Assembly (NCBI GenBank): GCA_963832725.1
Contig: CAWHVG010000001.1
Coordinates: forward strand, 806,001 to 870,000
Source: JAEZBP01 sp963832725
Lineage (GTDB): Bacteria > Myxococcota_A > Polyangia > Polyangiales > Sandaracinaceae
Direction of reading: 5' to 3'
DNA: 64,000 bases
Shown: in pieces, positions 1 through 8,017 of the stretch
How the letters are laid out: every line of letters begins with the position of its first letter
How positions within the stretch are numbered: the stretch's first letter is position 1
Translations under genes and position numbers: made by a program
The notes under the pieces: model-generated
Told to the model about the DNA's origin: nothing
Databases searched by the model: none
What the model saw: the letters and a program-made list of their open reading frames with translations, nothing else

Positions 1-1278
1 CATCGTGGCCTTCAACGCCGCTCTGCCGGCGTGCGACATCAGCTCGCCGCACGCGATCAGCGCGCCGGCTCCCACCCGCGCGGCCTCGCGCCCGATGTCC
101 TCGTGCAGTCGCTCGGCGTCGTGACCGAGCTCGAGCATGTCGCCGAGCACCGCCACCAGCTTTCCGTCGCGGGCATTGGCGAGCGCCGACGCCGTCTCCA
201 ACGCCGCGCGCGTCGAGGGCGGGCTCGCGTTGTAGGTGTCGTCGATCAGGAGAAGCCCGGACGGCAGCTCGCGCGGGACCATCCGCCCCGGATGCGGCGG
301 CACCTCCGCCAGCGCCCTCGCCGCGTCCTCGAGGCGCGCCGGCTCGAGGGCCTCGATCACCGCGAGCGCCGCCGCCGCGTTCACCGCCGCCGCCTCGCCG
401 AGGCTCTGCAACCGGACGTCGAGCGCCTGCTCCCGGCTCGGCAGCCGATAGCTCGCCTCCGTACCGCCGTGACCGTCGAGCTCGTAGCGGATCAGCCGCA
501 CTTCGGCGTCCTCGCCGAGGCCGTAGGTCAGCTTCCGCCCGGCGGGCGAGCGTGGCGCCAGCGCATCGAGGAGCGGCGCTTCCATCCGCCAGATGGCCGT
601 CGCGTCCGCGCTCAGCCCCATCAGGAGCGAGGCCTTCTCGCGCGCGACACCGGAGAGTCCGCCGACGCCCTCGGTGTGCACCTCGCCGACGGCGGTCACG
701 ATGCCGACCGTGGGCGCGGTGATCGCGGTCAGGTCCTCGATCTCGCCCGGCACGTTCATGCCGACCTCGATCACGGCCGCGTCGTGCTCCGGACCGAGGG
801 TGAAGAGCGTCATCGGCACACCGATGCGGTTGTTCAGGTTGCCGTGCGTGTAGACGAGGTGATGCCCGAGCCCCGTCAGCGCGGCCGCGACCAGCTCCTT
901 GGTCGACGTCTTGCCGACCGAGCCGGTGATGGCGACGACCGGCACGTCGTAGCGGCGGCGATGGAAGCCCGCGAGGGCGCCGAGCGCGCTGAGCGTGTCG
1001 TCGACGCGGAACACGCCGACGCCCTCGGGCACGTCCACGTCGCGTTCGACCAACACGGCGCGCGCGCCCTTCTCGAGGGCGGCGCGGACGTGGTCGTGCC
1101 CGTCGTGCGTGGGCCCGCTGAGGGCCACGAAGAGGTTGCCCGCGACGGTCGTACGCGAGTCGGTGCTCACGCCGACCCCGCGTTGCGAGGGCGCGGCCAC
1201 GACATCGGCGCCGGTGACCTCGGCGATCTCGGATGCCGAGAACGCGGCTTGGTTGGACGGAATGGGGGTCGCAGCCAT
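1..1278 (-). CDS. murF: UDP-MurNAc-tripeptide--D-Ala-D-Ala ligase MurF (partial at the window edge)
   Basis: MurF adds the D-Ala-D-Ala dipeptide to UDP-MurNAc-tripeptide in the cytoplasm, the last soluble step of peptidoglycan precursor synthesis. The frame is open from ATG at 1278 down to base 1, so about 426 codons are visible and only the C-terminus is missing. Reading the minus strand gives the Mur-ligase P-loop GSVGKTSTKE, the HGNLNNRIGVP segment typical of MurF, the IEVGMN motif, and the late DDTYNASP motif that is diagnostic for MurF. The start lies 2 nt after the murE stop, with translational coupling expected. No frameshift was seen in the visible part. Confidence 0.95.
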   Translation of the reverse strand, partial: MAATPIPSNQAAFSASEIAEVTGADVVAAPSQRGVGVSTDSRTTVAGNLFVALSGPTHDGHDHVRAALEKGARAVLVERDVDVPEGVGVFRVDDTLSALGALAGFHRRRYDVPVVAITGSVGKTSTKELVAAALTGLGHHLVYTHGNLNNRIGVPMTLFTLGPEHDAAVIEVGMNVPGEIEDLTAITAPTVGIVTAVGEVHTEGVGGLSGVAREKASLLMGLSADATAIWRMEAPLLDALAPRSPAGRKLTYGLGEDAEVRLIRYELDGHGGTEASYRLPSREQALDVRLQSLGEAAAVNAAAALAVIEALEPARLEDAARALAEVPPHPGRMVPRELPSGLLLIDDTYNASPPSTRAALETASALANARDGKLVAVLGDMLELGHDAERLHEDIGREAARVGAGALIACGELMSHAGRAALKATM

Positions 1279-1280
1279 GA

Positions 1281-2777
1281 TCAGGCCTCCCCTCCCCCGC
1301 ACGCCGCGATGGCGGCGCCCGCCTCTTCGCGGTCGTCGAAGTGTAGCTTCTCCGTGCCGCGGATCTGGTAGTCCTCGTGCCCTTTGCCGGCGATCAGCAC
1401 GGTGTCGCCGGGGCGCGCGGCCTCGATCGCGCGGCGGATCGCCTCGCGGCGCTCCTCGCTGACGACATATCCGCGCTCGGCGCCCGCCAGCGCATCGACC
1501 TCGGGCATCCCGCCGGCCACCACGCCGGGCTCGATGGCGGCGAGGATCGCGAAGGGATCCTCGGTCCGCGGGTTGTCGCTGGTGACGACGACCCGATCGG
1601 CGCCGCGCGCCGCCGCCTCGCCCATGATCGGGCGCTTGCCGCGATCGCGGTCGCCGCCGCATCCGAAGACGACCGAGAGCTTGCCCGGCGTGATCGGCCT
1701 GAGCGCCGCCAGCGCACGCGCCAGCGCGTCGGGCGTGTGGGCGTAGTCGACGAGCACCATCACGTCGTCGAGCCCTTCGACCCGCTCCAGTCGACCGGGC
1801 ACGCCGCGCACCTTGGCCAGCGCACGGAGGGCGTCGTCGAGCGGCACGTCGAGCGCGAGCGCGCAGCCGAGCGCGACCAGCAGGTTCTCGAGGTTGTGCT
1901 CGCCGATGAGCGGGCTCGACAACGTCGCCTCGCGGCCCTCGTGGCGGACCGTGGCTGTCATTCCGTCGCGGCCCATCGACGCGTTCGTGGCGACGAGCTC
2001 GCCATCGTCGCGCGAGACGCGCAGCAGCCGACCAGACACCTCCTTCGCCAGCCGCGCGCCCCACGCGTCGTCGACGTTGACCACGGACACCCGCGGCGAG
2101 AGGTCGGTGAAGAGGCGCACCTTGGCGGCGAAGTACGCCTCCATCGTGCCGTGGAAGTCGAGGTGGTCCTGGCTCAGGTTGGTGAACGCGGCGACGTCGA
2201 AGCGGACGGCGTCGGCGCGGTGCTGCGCGAGCGCGTGGCTCGACACCTCCATCACCAGGTCGGTCGCGCCGGCGTCGAGGACCTGGGCCGCGAAGCGCGC
2301 GATGGCGTCGCCCTCGGGCGTCGTGAAGGGCGCCGCTTCCCGCACGCCCGGGCCGCGGCTCTCGATGGTGCCGAGCAACGCCGGCGCGCGGCCGAGCGCG
2401 CCGAGACACGCGTCGATCAGCCAGGTGGTCGTGGTCTTTCCGTTGGTGCCGGTGACGCCGATGACCGAGAGCTTCTCCGTCGGGTCGCCGTACACCGCCG
2501 CCGCCAGCGCGCCGAGCGCCCGCCGCGCGTCCTCGACGATCAGCTCCGGCACGTCGAGACCGAGCGGCGCTTCGGTGGCCACGGCCACGGCGCCGCGGGC
2601 GAGCGCGTCCTTCACGAACACGGCTCCGTCCACGGTGCGCCCCGGCACGGCCACGAAGAGATCGCCCGCTTCCACGGCGCGAGAGTCGTGTCGCACGCCG
2701 CGCACCAGGGCCGCATCGTCGCCGCGCACCTCGCGCGCGAGCCCGCGGCGAACGAGCTCCGAGAGCGCGACGCTCAT
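1281..2777 (-). CDS. murE: UDP-MurNAc-L-Ala-D-Glu--meso-diaminopimelate ligase MurE
   Basis: MurE is a cytoplasmic Mur ligase that adds the third residue to the peptidoglycan stem peptide. The 498 residues match the family length. The ATP-binding loop GTNGKTTT lies at residues 110-117. The DNPRTEDP motif near residue 408 is the signature of enzymes that use meso-diaminopimelate rather than lysine, so the wall is predicted to be the usual Gram-negative A1-gamma type. The start codon overlaps the ftsI stop in an ATGA arrangement, and murF follows after 2 nt. The gene belongs to the minus-strand dcw operon driven from upstream of mraZ. Confidence 0.96.
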   Translation of the reverse strand: MSVALSELVRRGLAREVRGDDAALVRGVRHDSRAVEAGDLFVAVPGRTVDGAVFVKDALARGAVAVATEAPLGLDVPELIVEDARRALGALAAAVYGDPTEKLSVIGVTGTNGKTTTTWLIDACLGALGRAPALLGTIESRGPGVREAAPFTTPEGDAIARFAAQVLDAGATDLVMEVSSHALAQHRADAVRFDVAAFTNLSQDHLDFHGTMEAYFAAKVRLFTDLSPRVSVVNVDDAWGARLAKEVSGRLLRVSRDDGELVATNASMGRDGMTATVRHEGREATLSSPLIGEHNLENLLVALGCALALDVPLDDALRALAKVRGVPGRLERVEGLDDVMVLVDYAHTPDALARALAALRPITPGKLSVVFGCGGDRDRGKRPIMGEAAARGADRVVVTSDNPRTEDPFAILAAIEPGVVAGGMPEVDALAGAERGYVVSEERREAIRRAIEAARPGDTVLIAGKGHEDYQIRGTEKLHFDDREEAGAAIAACGGGEA

Positions 2778-4933
2778 CGCGTCCTCCGATCCGACGGCTC
2801 GTTCACGACCGCGGCCAAGCTCTCCGCCGGCGCGGCGGGACGGTGCGCGCTCGGGTGCAGCTCGGGCGCCTCGAAGAGCACGCTGACGGCGGACCCGCGC
2901 AGGGCGATGCTGCCGGCAGCCGGCGCCTGCGACACGGCCAGCCCGCTGCCTTCGACCCGGAACGAGAGCCCCACCCGGTGCAGCGCGACCAGCGCCGCGC
3001 GGACGGTCTGCCCGCTCACGTCGGGCACCAGCACCTCGTCCTCGCCGGGCTGCCGCGCGGGCACGAGCGACGCCTCCGCGGGCGCGCCCTCTTCGCTCGA
3101 CTCCTCGCTCGCCGCCTCGCTACCCTGCGCGCGCTCCTCGCGGGCCCGCCGCCGGCGCTGGCGGGCGCTTCGCTCGAGCTGCGCGAGGACCTCGCCGCCG
3201 GTGTCGGCCGGCACGCCGAGGTGCCGGAGCGCGGCCTCGCCGATGCGGCGAAACACCGGACCGGCGATGGAGCCGCCATAGTGATCGACGATCGGCTCGT
3301 CGATGATCACTGCGATGACCAGCCGCGGATCCTGGGCCGGCACGAACCCGACGAAGGAGGCGATGTACTTGCCCTCCGCGTAGCCGCCGTGGACGTAGTC
3401 GGCCTTCTGCGCGGTGCCCGTCTTGCCGGCCACGAGGTAGCCGTCGATGGCCGCCTCCACGCCCGTGCCGCCGTCGCCGGTGACGGCCGTGAGCATGTCG
3501 GCCACGAGCCGCGCCGTGTGCCGCGGGATCACCTGCCGGCGCACGCGAGGCAGCACCTCGTCGGCCACGTTCCCGTGTCCGTCGACGATGCGCGAGAGGA
3601 TGTGCGGCTGCATCAGCCGGCCGCCGTTGGCGATGGCGCTCATCGCCGTGGCGAGCTGCACGGTGGTGACGCTCAAGCCCTGCCCGAAGCTGATCGACGC
3701 CAGATCGAGGTCGTACCAGTGGGTATGGTGGCGGAGGATGCCGCCCGTCTCGCCGGGCATCGGAAGGCCGGTCGGCTCGCCGAACCCGAAGCGGCGCAGC
3801 GCGCGGTAGAGCCCGCGGCGCCCGAGCCGCGCGCCGATGTTGGCGGCGCCGATGTTCGACGAGTACTCGAGCACCTCGGCCGGCGTGAGCACGTCGAAGA
3901 TGTGCGTGTCGCGAATGACGTCGTCGCCAATCTCCATCCGGCCGTGGCCGCAGGGGATGGGCTCCTCGGGATGGATCACCCGCGCGGCCAGCGCGGCGCC
4001 GACGGTGAAGGGCTTGATGGTCGAGCCCGGCTCGAAGCGATCGGTGAGCGCGCGGTTTCGGCGATGACCGGCCGGCGCGCCGCCGGGATCGTTCGGATCG
4101 AACGTCGGATAGTTGGCCAGCGCCAGGATCTCGCCGTTGCGCGGATCCATCACCACCACGCTGCCCGCCTGCGCTTCGGACGTGCGCACGGAGAGCGCCA
4201 GCTCGCGCTCGACCACGTGCTGGATGGTCTTGTCGATCGTCAGGTAGACGTCGTCGCCCTGCGCCGCGCGGTCGTCGAGGAGCTGATCGCTGAACACGAC
4301 CCGGCCGCGGCGGTCGCGGATGGCCTGGACCGGCTGCACCGAGCCGCGGAGCCGCTCTTCCATCGAGAGCTCGAGCCCCTCGATGCCGACTCCGTCGATG
4401 TTGGAGAAGCCGAGCAGGTGCGCGGCCAGCTCTCGGTTCGGATAGAAGCGGTGGGCCTCGTCGGTGAGCTGCACGCCCTCGATGTGCAGCGCGCGCACCG
4501 CGTCCGCCTGGGCCGGCGTGACCTGCCGCTCGATCCAGACGAAATAGCGATCCGAGGAGAGGCGGGCGAGGATGCGCTCGCGGTCGACGCCGAGCAGGGC
4601 GCTGAGCTGCGCCGCCGCCTGCGCGACGTCCACCTCGGCCGCGTGCATCCGGCGCGGGTTCGCGAAGACGCTCTCCACGTCGACGCTCACCGCCAGCTCG
4701 GCGCCGTGGCGGTCGTAGATGGTCCCGCGCTTGGGCGCGAGCCGGATGCGCCGCAGCTGCTGGTCCTCGGCCATGGCGCGGAGCTGCGGCCCCTGCTCCA
4801 TGGTCAGCTCCCACGCGCGGCGCGTGACCAGCCCGGCACCGACCGAGAGCGCCAGCGCGAGGAGGACGATGCGCACCCGCATCCAGCGCTGCCTGCGCGG
4901 GTCGAGTGAGGGCGGATCGGCGAGCTCGCTCAC
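2774..4933 (-). CDS. ftsI: Septal peptidoglycan transpeptidase FtsI/PBP3 with C-terminal PASTA domain
   Basis: FtsI is the inner-membrane class B penicillin-binding protein that crosslinks septal peptidoglycan. An N-terminal membrane anchor lies at about residues 20-37, followed by the PBP dimerisation region (about 65-230) and the transpeptidase domain. The catalytic motifs are S304-x-x-K307 (EPGSTIKPF), SSN at 358-360 and KTG in VAGKTGTAQK. A single PASTA domain (about 630-690) follows a charged linker. PASTA on FtsI is common in Deltaproteobacteria but absent from E. coli FtsI. The start is a GTG overlapping the ftsL stop (GTGA); 719 residues is longer than E. coli FtsI because of the PASTA tail. 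Confidence 0.95.
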   Translation of the reverse strand: MSELADPPSLDPRRQRWMRVRIVLLALALSVGAGLVTRRAWELTMEQGPQLRAMAEDQQLRRIRLAPKRGTIYDRHGAELAVSVDVESVFANPRRMHAAEVDVAQAAAQLSALLGVDRERILARLSSDRYFVWIERQVTPAQADAVRALHIEGVQLTDEAHRFYPNRELAAHLLGFSNIDGVGIEGLELSMEERLRGSVQPVQAIRDRRGRVVFSDQLLDDRAAQGDDVYLTIDKTIQHVVERELALSVRTSEAQAGSVVVMDPRNGEILALANYPTFDPNDPGGAPAGHRRNRALTDRFEPGSTIKPFTVGAALAARVIHPEEPIPCGHGRMEIGDDVIRDTHIFDVLTPAEVLEYSSNIGAANIGARLGRRGLYRALRRFGFGEPTGLPMPGETGGILRHHTHWYDLDLASISFGQGLSVTTVQLATAMSAIANGGRLMQPHILSRIVDGHGNVADEVLPRVRRQVIPRHTARLVADMLTAVTGDGGTGVEAAIDGYLVAGKTGTAQKADYVHGGYAEGKYIASFVGFVPAQDPRLVIAVIIDEPIVDHYGGSIAGPVFRRIGEAALRHLGVPADTGGEVLAQLERSARQRRRRAREERAQGSEAASEESSEEGAPAEASLVPARQPGEDEVLVPDVSGQTVRAALVALHRVGLSFRVEGSGLAVSQAPAAGSIALRGSAVSVLFEAPELHPSAHRPAAPAESLAAVVNEPSDRRTR

Positions 4934-5238
4934 CGCACCCTCCCCGCCACGCGGCGCGTCGACTGCTCGCGCCCGACCGGCACCACCCGCTCGGGCTCGG
5001 GCACGTCCATGCCGAGCCGCCCGCGGGCGATGGTCTCGATGCGCTCGGCGCCGCGGAGCGTCGCCGCCTCCACGGCCAAGAGCCGTCGCTGCTCGATCAG
5101 CCGCCGCTGCGCCCGCCGCGCCCGCCCGACCTCGTAGCCGAGCGCCACCGTGTGATGGCGCAGCGCCAGATGCGACACGAACGCGGCCGCCGCCGCGATC
5201 ACCGCCACGCTCCAGAGCACGAGAAAGCGCGCTCTCAT
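4930..5238 (-). CDS. ftsL: Cell-division protein FtsL-like
   Basis: This small bitopic protein of about 102 residues sits between rsmH and ftsI, the fixed position of ftsL. It has one N-terminal membrane helix (starting MRARFLVLWSVAVIAAAAAF), then a helical region rich in Arg, Leu and Ala (VGRARRAQRRLIEQRRLL) expected to form the FtsL/FtsB coiled coil, then a conserved-looking ARGRLGMDVPEPERVVPV end. A strong Shine-Dalgarno (GGAGG, 7 nt before ATG 5238) supports independent initiation. FtsL sequences are poorly conserved, so position is the main evidence. As sequenced, the frame is continuous with rsmH upstream; see the separate finding. Confidence 0.8.
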   Translation of the reverse strand: MRARFLVLWSVAVIAAAAAFVSHLALRHHTVALGYEVGRARRAQRRLIEQRRLLAVEAATLRGAERIETIARGRLGMDVPEPERVVPVGREQSTRRVAGRVR

Positions 5239-6141
5239 GTCGCCCCCTCCCGCGTTCACCCGGCGCGCGGCGCGCAGCTTGGCGCTGCGGGCGCGCGGAT
5301 TCTCGCGCTGCTCCTCGTCGCCGGCCACGCGAGGCCTCTTGGTCAGGGGCTCGAGCAGCGGGCTGCCCCGGAAGCGCCTCTTCACCCGCCGGTCCTCCAG
5401 CGAGTGAAAGGAGATGATGACCGCCACCCCGCCGTCCTCCAGCACGTCGGGGAGCGCATCGAGGAGCGCGTCGAGCTGCCCGAGCTCGTCGTTGACCGCG
5501 ATGCGCAGCGCCTGGAAGGTGCGGGTCGCCGGATCGATGCCACCGCTGCGGCGCGGGCCTACGGCGCGCACGACCGCCCGCCTCAAGTCGTTGGTGGTAG
5601 CGAGCTCGCCCGCGGCGAGCGCGTACTTGATGGAGCGGGCGATCGGCCGCGAGCGCCGCTCCTCGCCGAGCTGATAGAGCACGTCCGCCAGCTCGCGCTC
5701 GCTCAGCCGGTCGATCAGGTCGAGCGCCGTCTCGCCTTCGCTCGGGTCCATCCGCATGTCCAGAGGGCCCTCGGCGCGGAAGGAGAAGCCGCGCTCGGCC
5801 CGGTCGAGCTGGGGCGAGCTCACCCCGAGGTCGGCGATCAGCCCGTGGACACGGCGGACCCCGGCGCGCTCGAGAAGATCACCGAGCTCCGCGAAGGGCC
5901 CGTGCACGAACGACACACGCTCGCCGAAGCGGGCCAGCCGCGCGCGCGCCGCCTCGAGCGCGGCCTCGTCACGGTCCACGCCGATGAGCCTCCCGTCCGG
6001 GCCGCTCGCCTCGAGGATGCCCTCCGCGTGCCCGCCTCCGCCGAGCGTGACGTCCGCATAGAACCGACCGGTGCGCGGCTCGAGCGAGTCGAGGGTCTCG
6101 GCCAGCATCACCGTCCGGTGGGTGAACGGCGCCGGCGCCAT
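5235..6141 (-). CDS. rsmH: 16S rRNA (cytosine(1402)-N4)-methyltransferase RsmH
   Basis: RsmH (MraW) methylates N4 of C1402 in the 16S rRNA P site using SAM, and is the standard second gene of the dcw cluster. Visible motifs are HRTVMLAETL near the start, the SAM-binding DVTLGGGGHAEGIL, DRDEAALEAA, the family signature DLGVSSPQLDRAERGFSF, and FHSLEDRRVKR near the end. I prefer ATG 6141; a GTG at 6162 overlapping the mraZ stop (GTGA) is an alternative start. As written, no stop separates this frame from ftsL, and the reading frame runs on to 4930. One G fewer in the GGGGG run just before ATG 5238 would restore a TGA overlapping the ftsL start, so an indel is suspected. Confidence 0.93.
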
Positions 6142-6158
6142 CGTCTCGTCCCCGCCGC

Positions 6159-6611
6159 TCACAGTCCCAGCTCCGCGAGGCGGCGCGCCATCTCCTGGCG
6201 CTGCTTCGGATCGGTGAGCGCGGTGGCCCGGAGCTCGTCGAAGCGCTCCTTGGACCAGAGCTCGAGGTGCTTGCCCATGCCGGCCCAGAGCGCATTTCGC
6301 ACCAGGCCCGCGTACTCGCGCAGGGCGGCGGGGATGAGGATGCGGCCGAGCTTGTCGACGTCGACCTCCACCGCGCCCGACACGTAGATGCGCCGGATCA
6401 TCGCCACGCTCGGGTCGAAGCTCGGCAGCGCGCTCAGGCGCTCCTCGAAGCTCGCCCACTCCTGCATCGGATAGGCGACGAGACAGGGATCGAGGCCGGT
6501 GGTGATCACCAGGCGTGACTCGGCGCCGGTGCCGAGCACCTCCCGAAAACGCGACGGAACGGAGGTTCGTCCCTTACCGTCGATCGCGTGCTCGTATTGC
6601 CCTCGGAACAC
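6159..6611 (-). CDS. mraZ: Transcriptional regulator MraZ
   Basis: MraZ is the DNA-binding head of the dcw operon and represses its own promoter in E. coli. Both SpoVT/AbrB-like half-repeats are visible, with the signatures DGKGRTSVPSRF near the N-terminus and DKLGRILIPAALREY in the second half. I chose GTG 6611, giving VFRGQYEHAIDGKGR, because MraZ proteins normally begin M-F-R-G. A longer frame starting at GTG 6653 would put the start codon inside the operator repeats and has no ribosome-binding site. The protein is 150 residues, the normal family size. It overlaps the possible rsmH GTG start (GTGA). Confidence 0.95.
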   Translation of the reverse strand: MFRGQYEHAIDGKGRTSVPSRFREVLGTGAESRLVITTGLDPCLVAYPMQEWASFEERLSALPSFDPSVAMIRRIYVSGAVEVDVDKLGRILIPAALREYAGLVRNALWAGMGKHLELWSKERFDELRATALTDPKQRQEMARRLAELGL

Positions 6612-6649
6612 CCGCGGCCACCCGTCCGGGAGCGGTCCGGAGCGCTTTG

Positions 6650-6673
6650 GCACTCCTTACCACTCTTTACCAC
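6650..6673 (-). promoter_or_regulatory. MraZ-binding repeats (operator) at the dcw operon
   Basis: On the coding (minus) strand the sequence reads GTGG-N6-GTGG-N6-GTGC, three direct repeats exactly 10 nt apart at 6673, 6663 and 6653. MraZ is known to bind short GTGG/TGGG-type direct repeats at 10-nt periodicity upstream of mraZ in E. coli and B. subtilis. The repeats lie at the predicted transcription start, immediately downstream of the -10 box, a placement suited to autorepression. The match is by inspection. Confidence 0.75.
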
Positions 6674-6680
6674 CGCGCCG

Positions 6681-6709
6681 ACCCTACGAGCGGGGCAGGA
6701 AGGTGTCAA
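6681..6709 (-). promoter_or_regulatory. Sigma-70-type promoter of the mraZ/dcw operon
   Basis: On the minus strand a perfect -35 box TTGACA (6709-6704) is followed by a 17-nt spacer and the -10 box TAGGGT (6686-6681). The predicted start point near 6674 falls at the first MraZ repeat. The 5' leader to the GTG at 6611 would be about 60 nt. It is the best -35 match I found in the window. Confidence 0.7.
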
Positions 6710-6760
6710 CTTCATTCGCTGTGGCGCTAAGTCACCGGGACCCTAGGCGTTTTTCGGGGA

Positions 6761-6785
6761 GGTGGGAGAGGGTGGCAGAAGGTGG
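6761..6785 (+). repeat. Three GGTGG direct repeats phased at 10 bp
   Basis: GGTGG occurs at 6761, 6771 and 6781 on the plus strand, exactly one helical turn apart. The same 10-bp GTGG periodicity is seen in the mraZ operator about 90 bp away, but in the opposite orientation. It lies between the divergent mraZ and the gene at 6919. It could be a second MraZ site; that is inference. Confidence 0.5.
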
Positions 6786-6918
6786 ATCGCCACCCACCAA
6801 AAGAGGCCTACAGACCACGGAACATCCAATCAGTGCGATGGAGTCGAAAGACCCCAGCTCGGGCTGGTGAACCTTCACGCGGCGCGACGCGGGCGGCGGC
6901 CCGAGGTAGGATCCGCCC

Positions 6919-7257
6919 GTGGACGTCGACGCGGCGATCGAGGAGGCCTGGGCGCGGGTCACCCGGGACTGGGACGACGCGCAGGCGCACGAAGCTTTCC
7001 TCGTCCTCTGTGCCAGCACCGAGCGGCTGGGCGAGGCAGGCCGTCGCTACCGCGAGATCCGCGAAGCCGACCCCGAGCGGGTCGAGCGCGCGTCGGCCCA
7101 GATCGACCGCGTGCTGGCGCTGGCCATGCAAAATCTGAGCGCCCTGAAGACCGAGCCCGACCCGCGCTCCGCGAAGACCAAGATGTTCCTGCTGGCGCTC
7201 GGGGTGAGCGGCGCGATGGTGCTCAGCGCCGTCTTCGCGGTGTTGCGCTTGCTCTAG
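6919..7257 (+). CDS. Hypothetical small C-tail-anchored membrane protein
   Basis: This 112-residue protein has no family that I recognise. It consists of a charged, mostly helical soluble part (residues 1-85, repeat-like pairs resembling a TPR such as AEEAWARVTRDWDDAQAHEAF) followed by one hydrophobic C-terminal helix (FLLALGVSGAMVLSAVFAVL) ending three residues later. The start is GTG 6919 with a purine-rich GAGGTAGGAT ahead of it. It lies 82 nt upstream of the MglA-like gene on the same strand, so co-transcription is possible. Codon usage resembles the neighbouring genes. Confidence 0.65.
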   Translation: MDVDAAIEEAWARVTRDWDDAQAHEAFLVLCASTERLGEAGRRYREIREADPERVERASAQIDRVLALAMQNLSALKTEPDPRSAKTKMFLLALGVSGAMVLSAVFAVLRLL

Positions 7258-7339
7258 CCGGCCCGGTACTCTCTCGGCTCTCGAGACGGGCACAGGCCCT
7301 TCCCGGGACCCGGACCGAGCCTTCTCCCAGGAGCGCCCC

Positions 7340-8017
7340 TTGCAGCTCGACTTCAAGGCACGCGAGCTGACCGTCAAGCTGGTCTACTACGGGCCGGCGC
7401 TGAGCGGAAAGACGACCAACCTCTCGGCCATCCACCAGCTCGTGTCGCCCGACGTGGCCGGCCGGCTGATGACGCTCGAGACCAAGGACGACCGCACGCT
7501 CTTCTTCGATCTCCTGCCGCTCTCGCTCTCGGCCAGCGGCGGCCTCTCGGTCCGCGTGAAGCTCTTCACGGTGCCGGGCCAGGTCATTCACAACTCCACG
7601 CGCCGCCTGGTGCTCCAGGGCGCCGACGGCGTCGCGTTCATCGCCGACTCCCAGCGCAGTGAAACGAAGGCAAATTCCGCCTCGTTCGTCAACCTCCGCC
7701 AAAATCTATCGGACAGTGGGATCAAGCCAGCATCGATGCCGCTCGTCATTCAATTCAACAAGCGCGATCTCCCGAACATCCGGACCGACGAAGAGCTCGA
7801 CGCGATGGCGCAGCGCGGGCGAGAGCCGGTGTACAAAGCCATCGCGGTGCGGGGAGTCGGTGTCCTGGAGACCCTGATGGGCCTCATGGAGCTGACCTGG
7901 GGAAAGCTCGAAGAAGAGCACCGGCTGGGGGACAAGTTCGGCGTGCAGCCCGAGCCGCTCTTGGCGGAACTGCGCTCGCACCTCGGCGTCCGAGAGGCCA
8001 GCGGAGGCGTCGGATGA
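7340..8017 (+). CDS. MglA-like Ras-family small GTPase (gliding motility/polarity type)
   Basis: The 225-residue protein matches the MglA family, bacterial Ras-like GTPases that set cell polarity in Myxococcus. The P-loop is YYGPALSGKTTNL (about residues 16-28). The switch-2 region reads FTVPGQV, where MglA proteins have Thr instead of the Ras Asp, and the base-specificity motif is NKRD. The VVYYG-type N-terminus and the DRTLFFDLLPLSL segment are also typical. The start is TTG 7340 with GGAG six bases upstream. It overlaps the histidine kinase start by ATGA, which strongly suggests the two form a signalling pair. No mglB-like (Roadblock) gene is seen next to it. The C-terminus is about 30 residues longer than MglA. 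Confidence 0.9.
   Translation: MQLDFKARELTVKLVYYGPALSGKTTNLSAIHQLVSPDVAGRLMTLETKDDRTLFFDLLPLSLSASGGLSVRVKLFTVPGQVIHNSTRRLVLQGADGVAFIADSQRSETKANSASFVNLRQNLSDSGIKPASMPLVIQFNKRDLPNIRTDEELDAMAQRGREPVYKAIAVRGVGVLETLMGLMELTWGKLEEEHRLGDKFGVQPEPLLAELRSHLGVREASGGVG

Noticed and set aside
6612..6653. A longer mraZ frame starting at GTG 6653
   Set aside because: The extra residues have no counterpart in MraZ proteins, there is no ribosome-binding site, and the codon lies inside the MraZ operator repeats.
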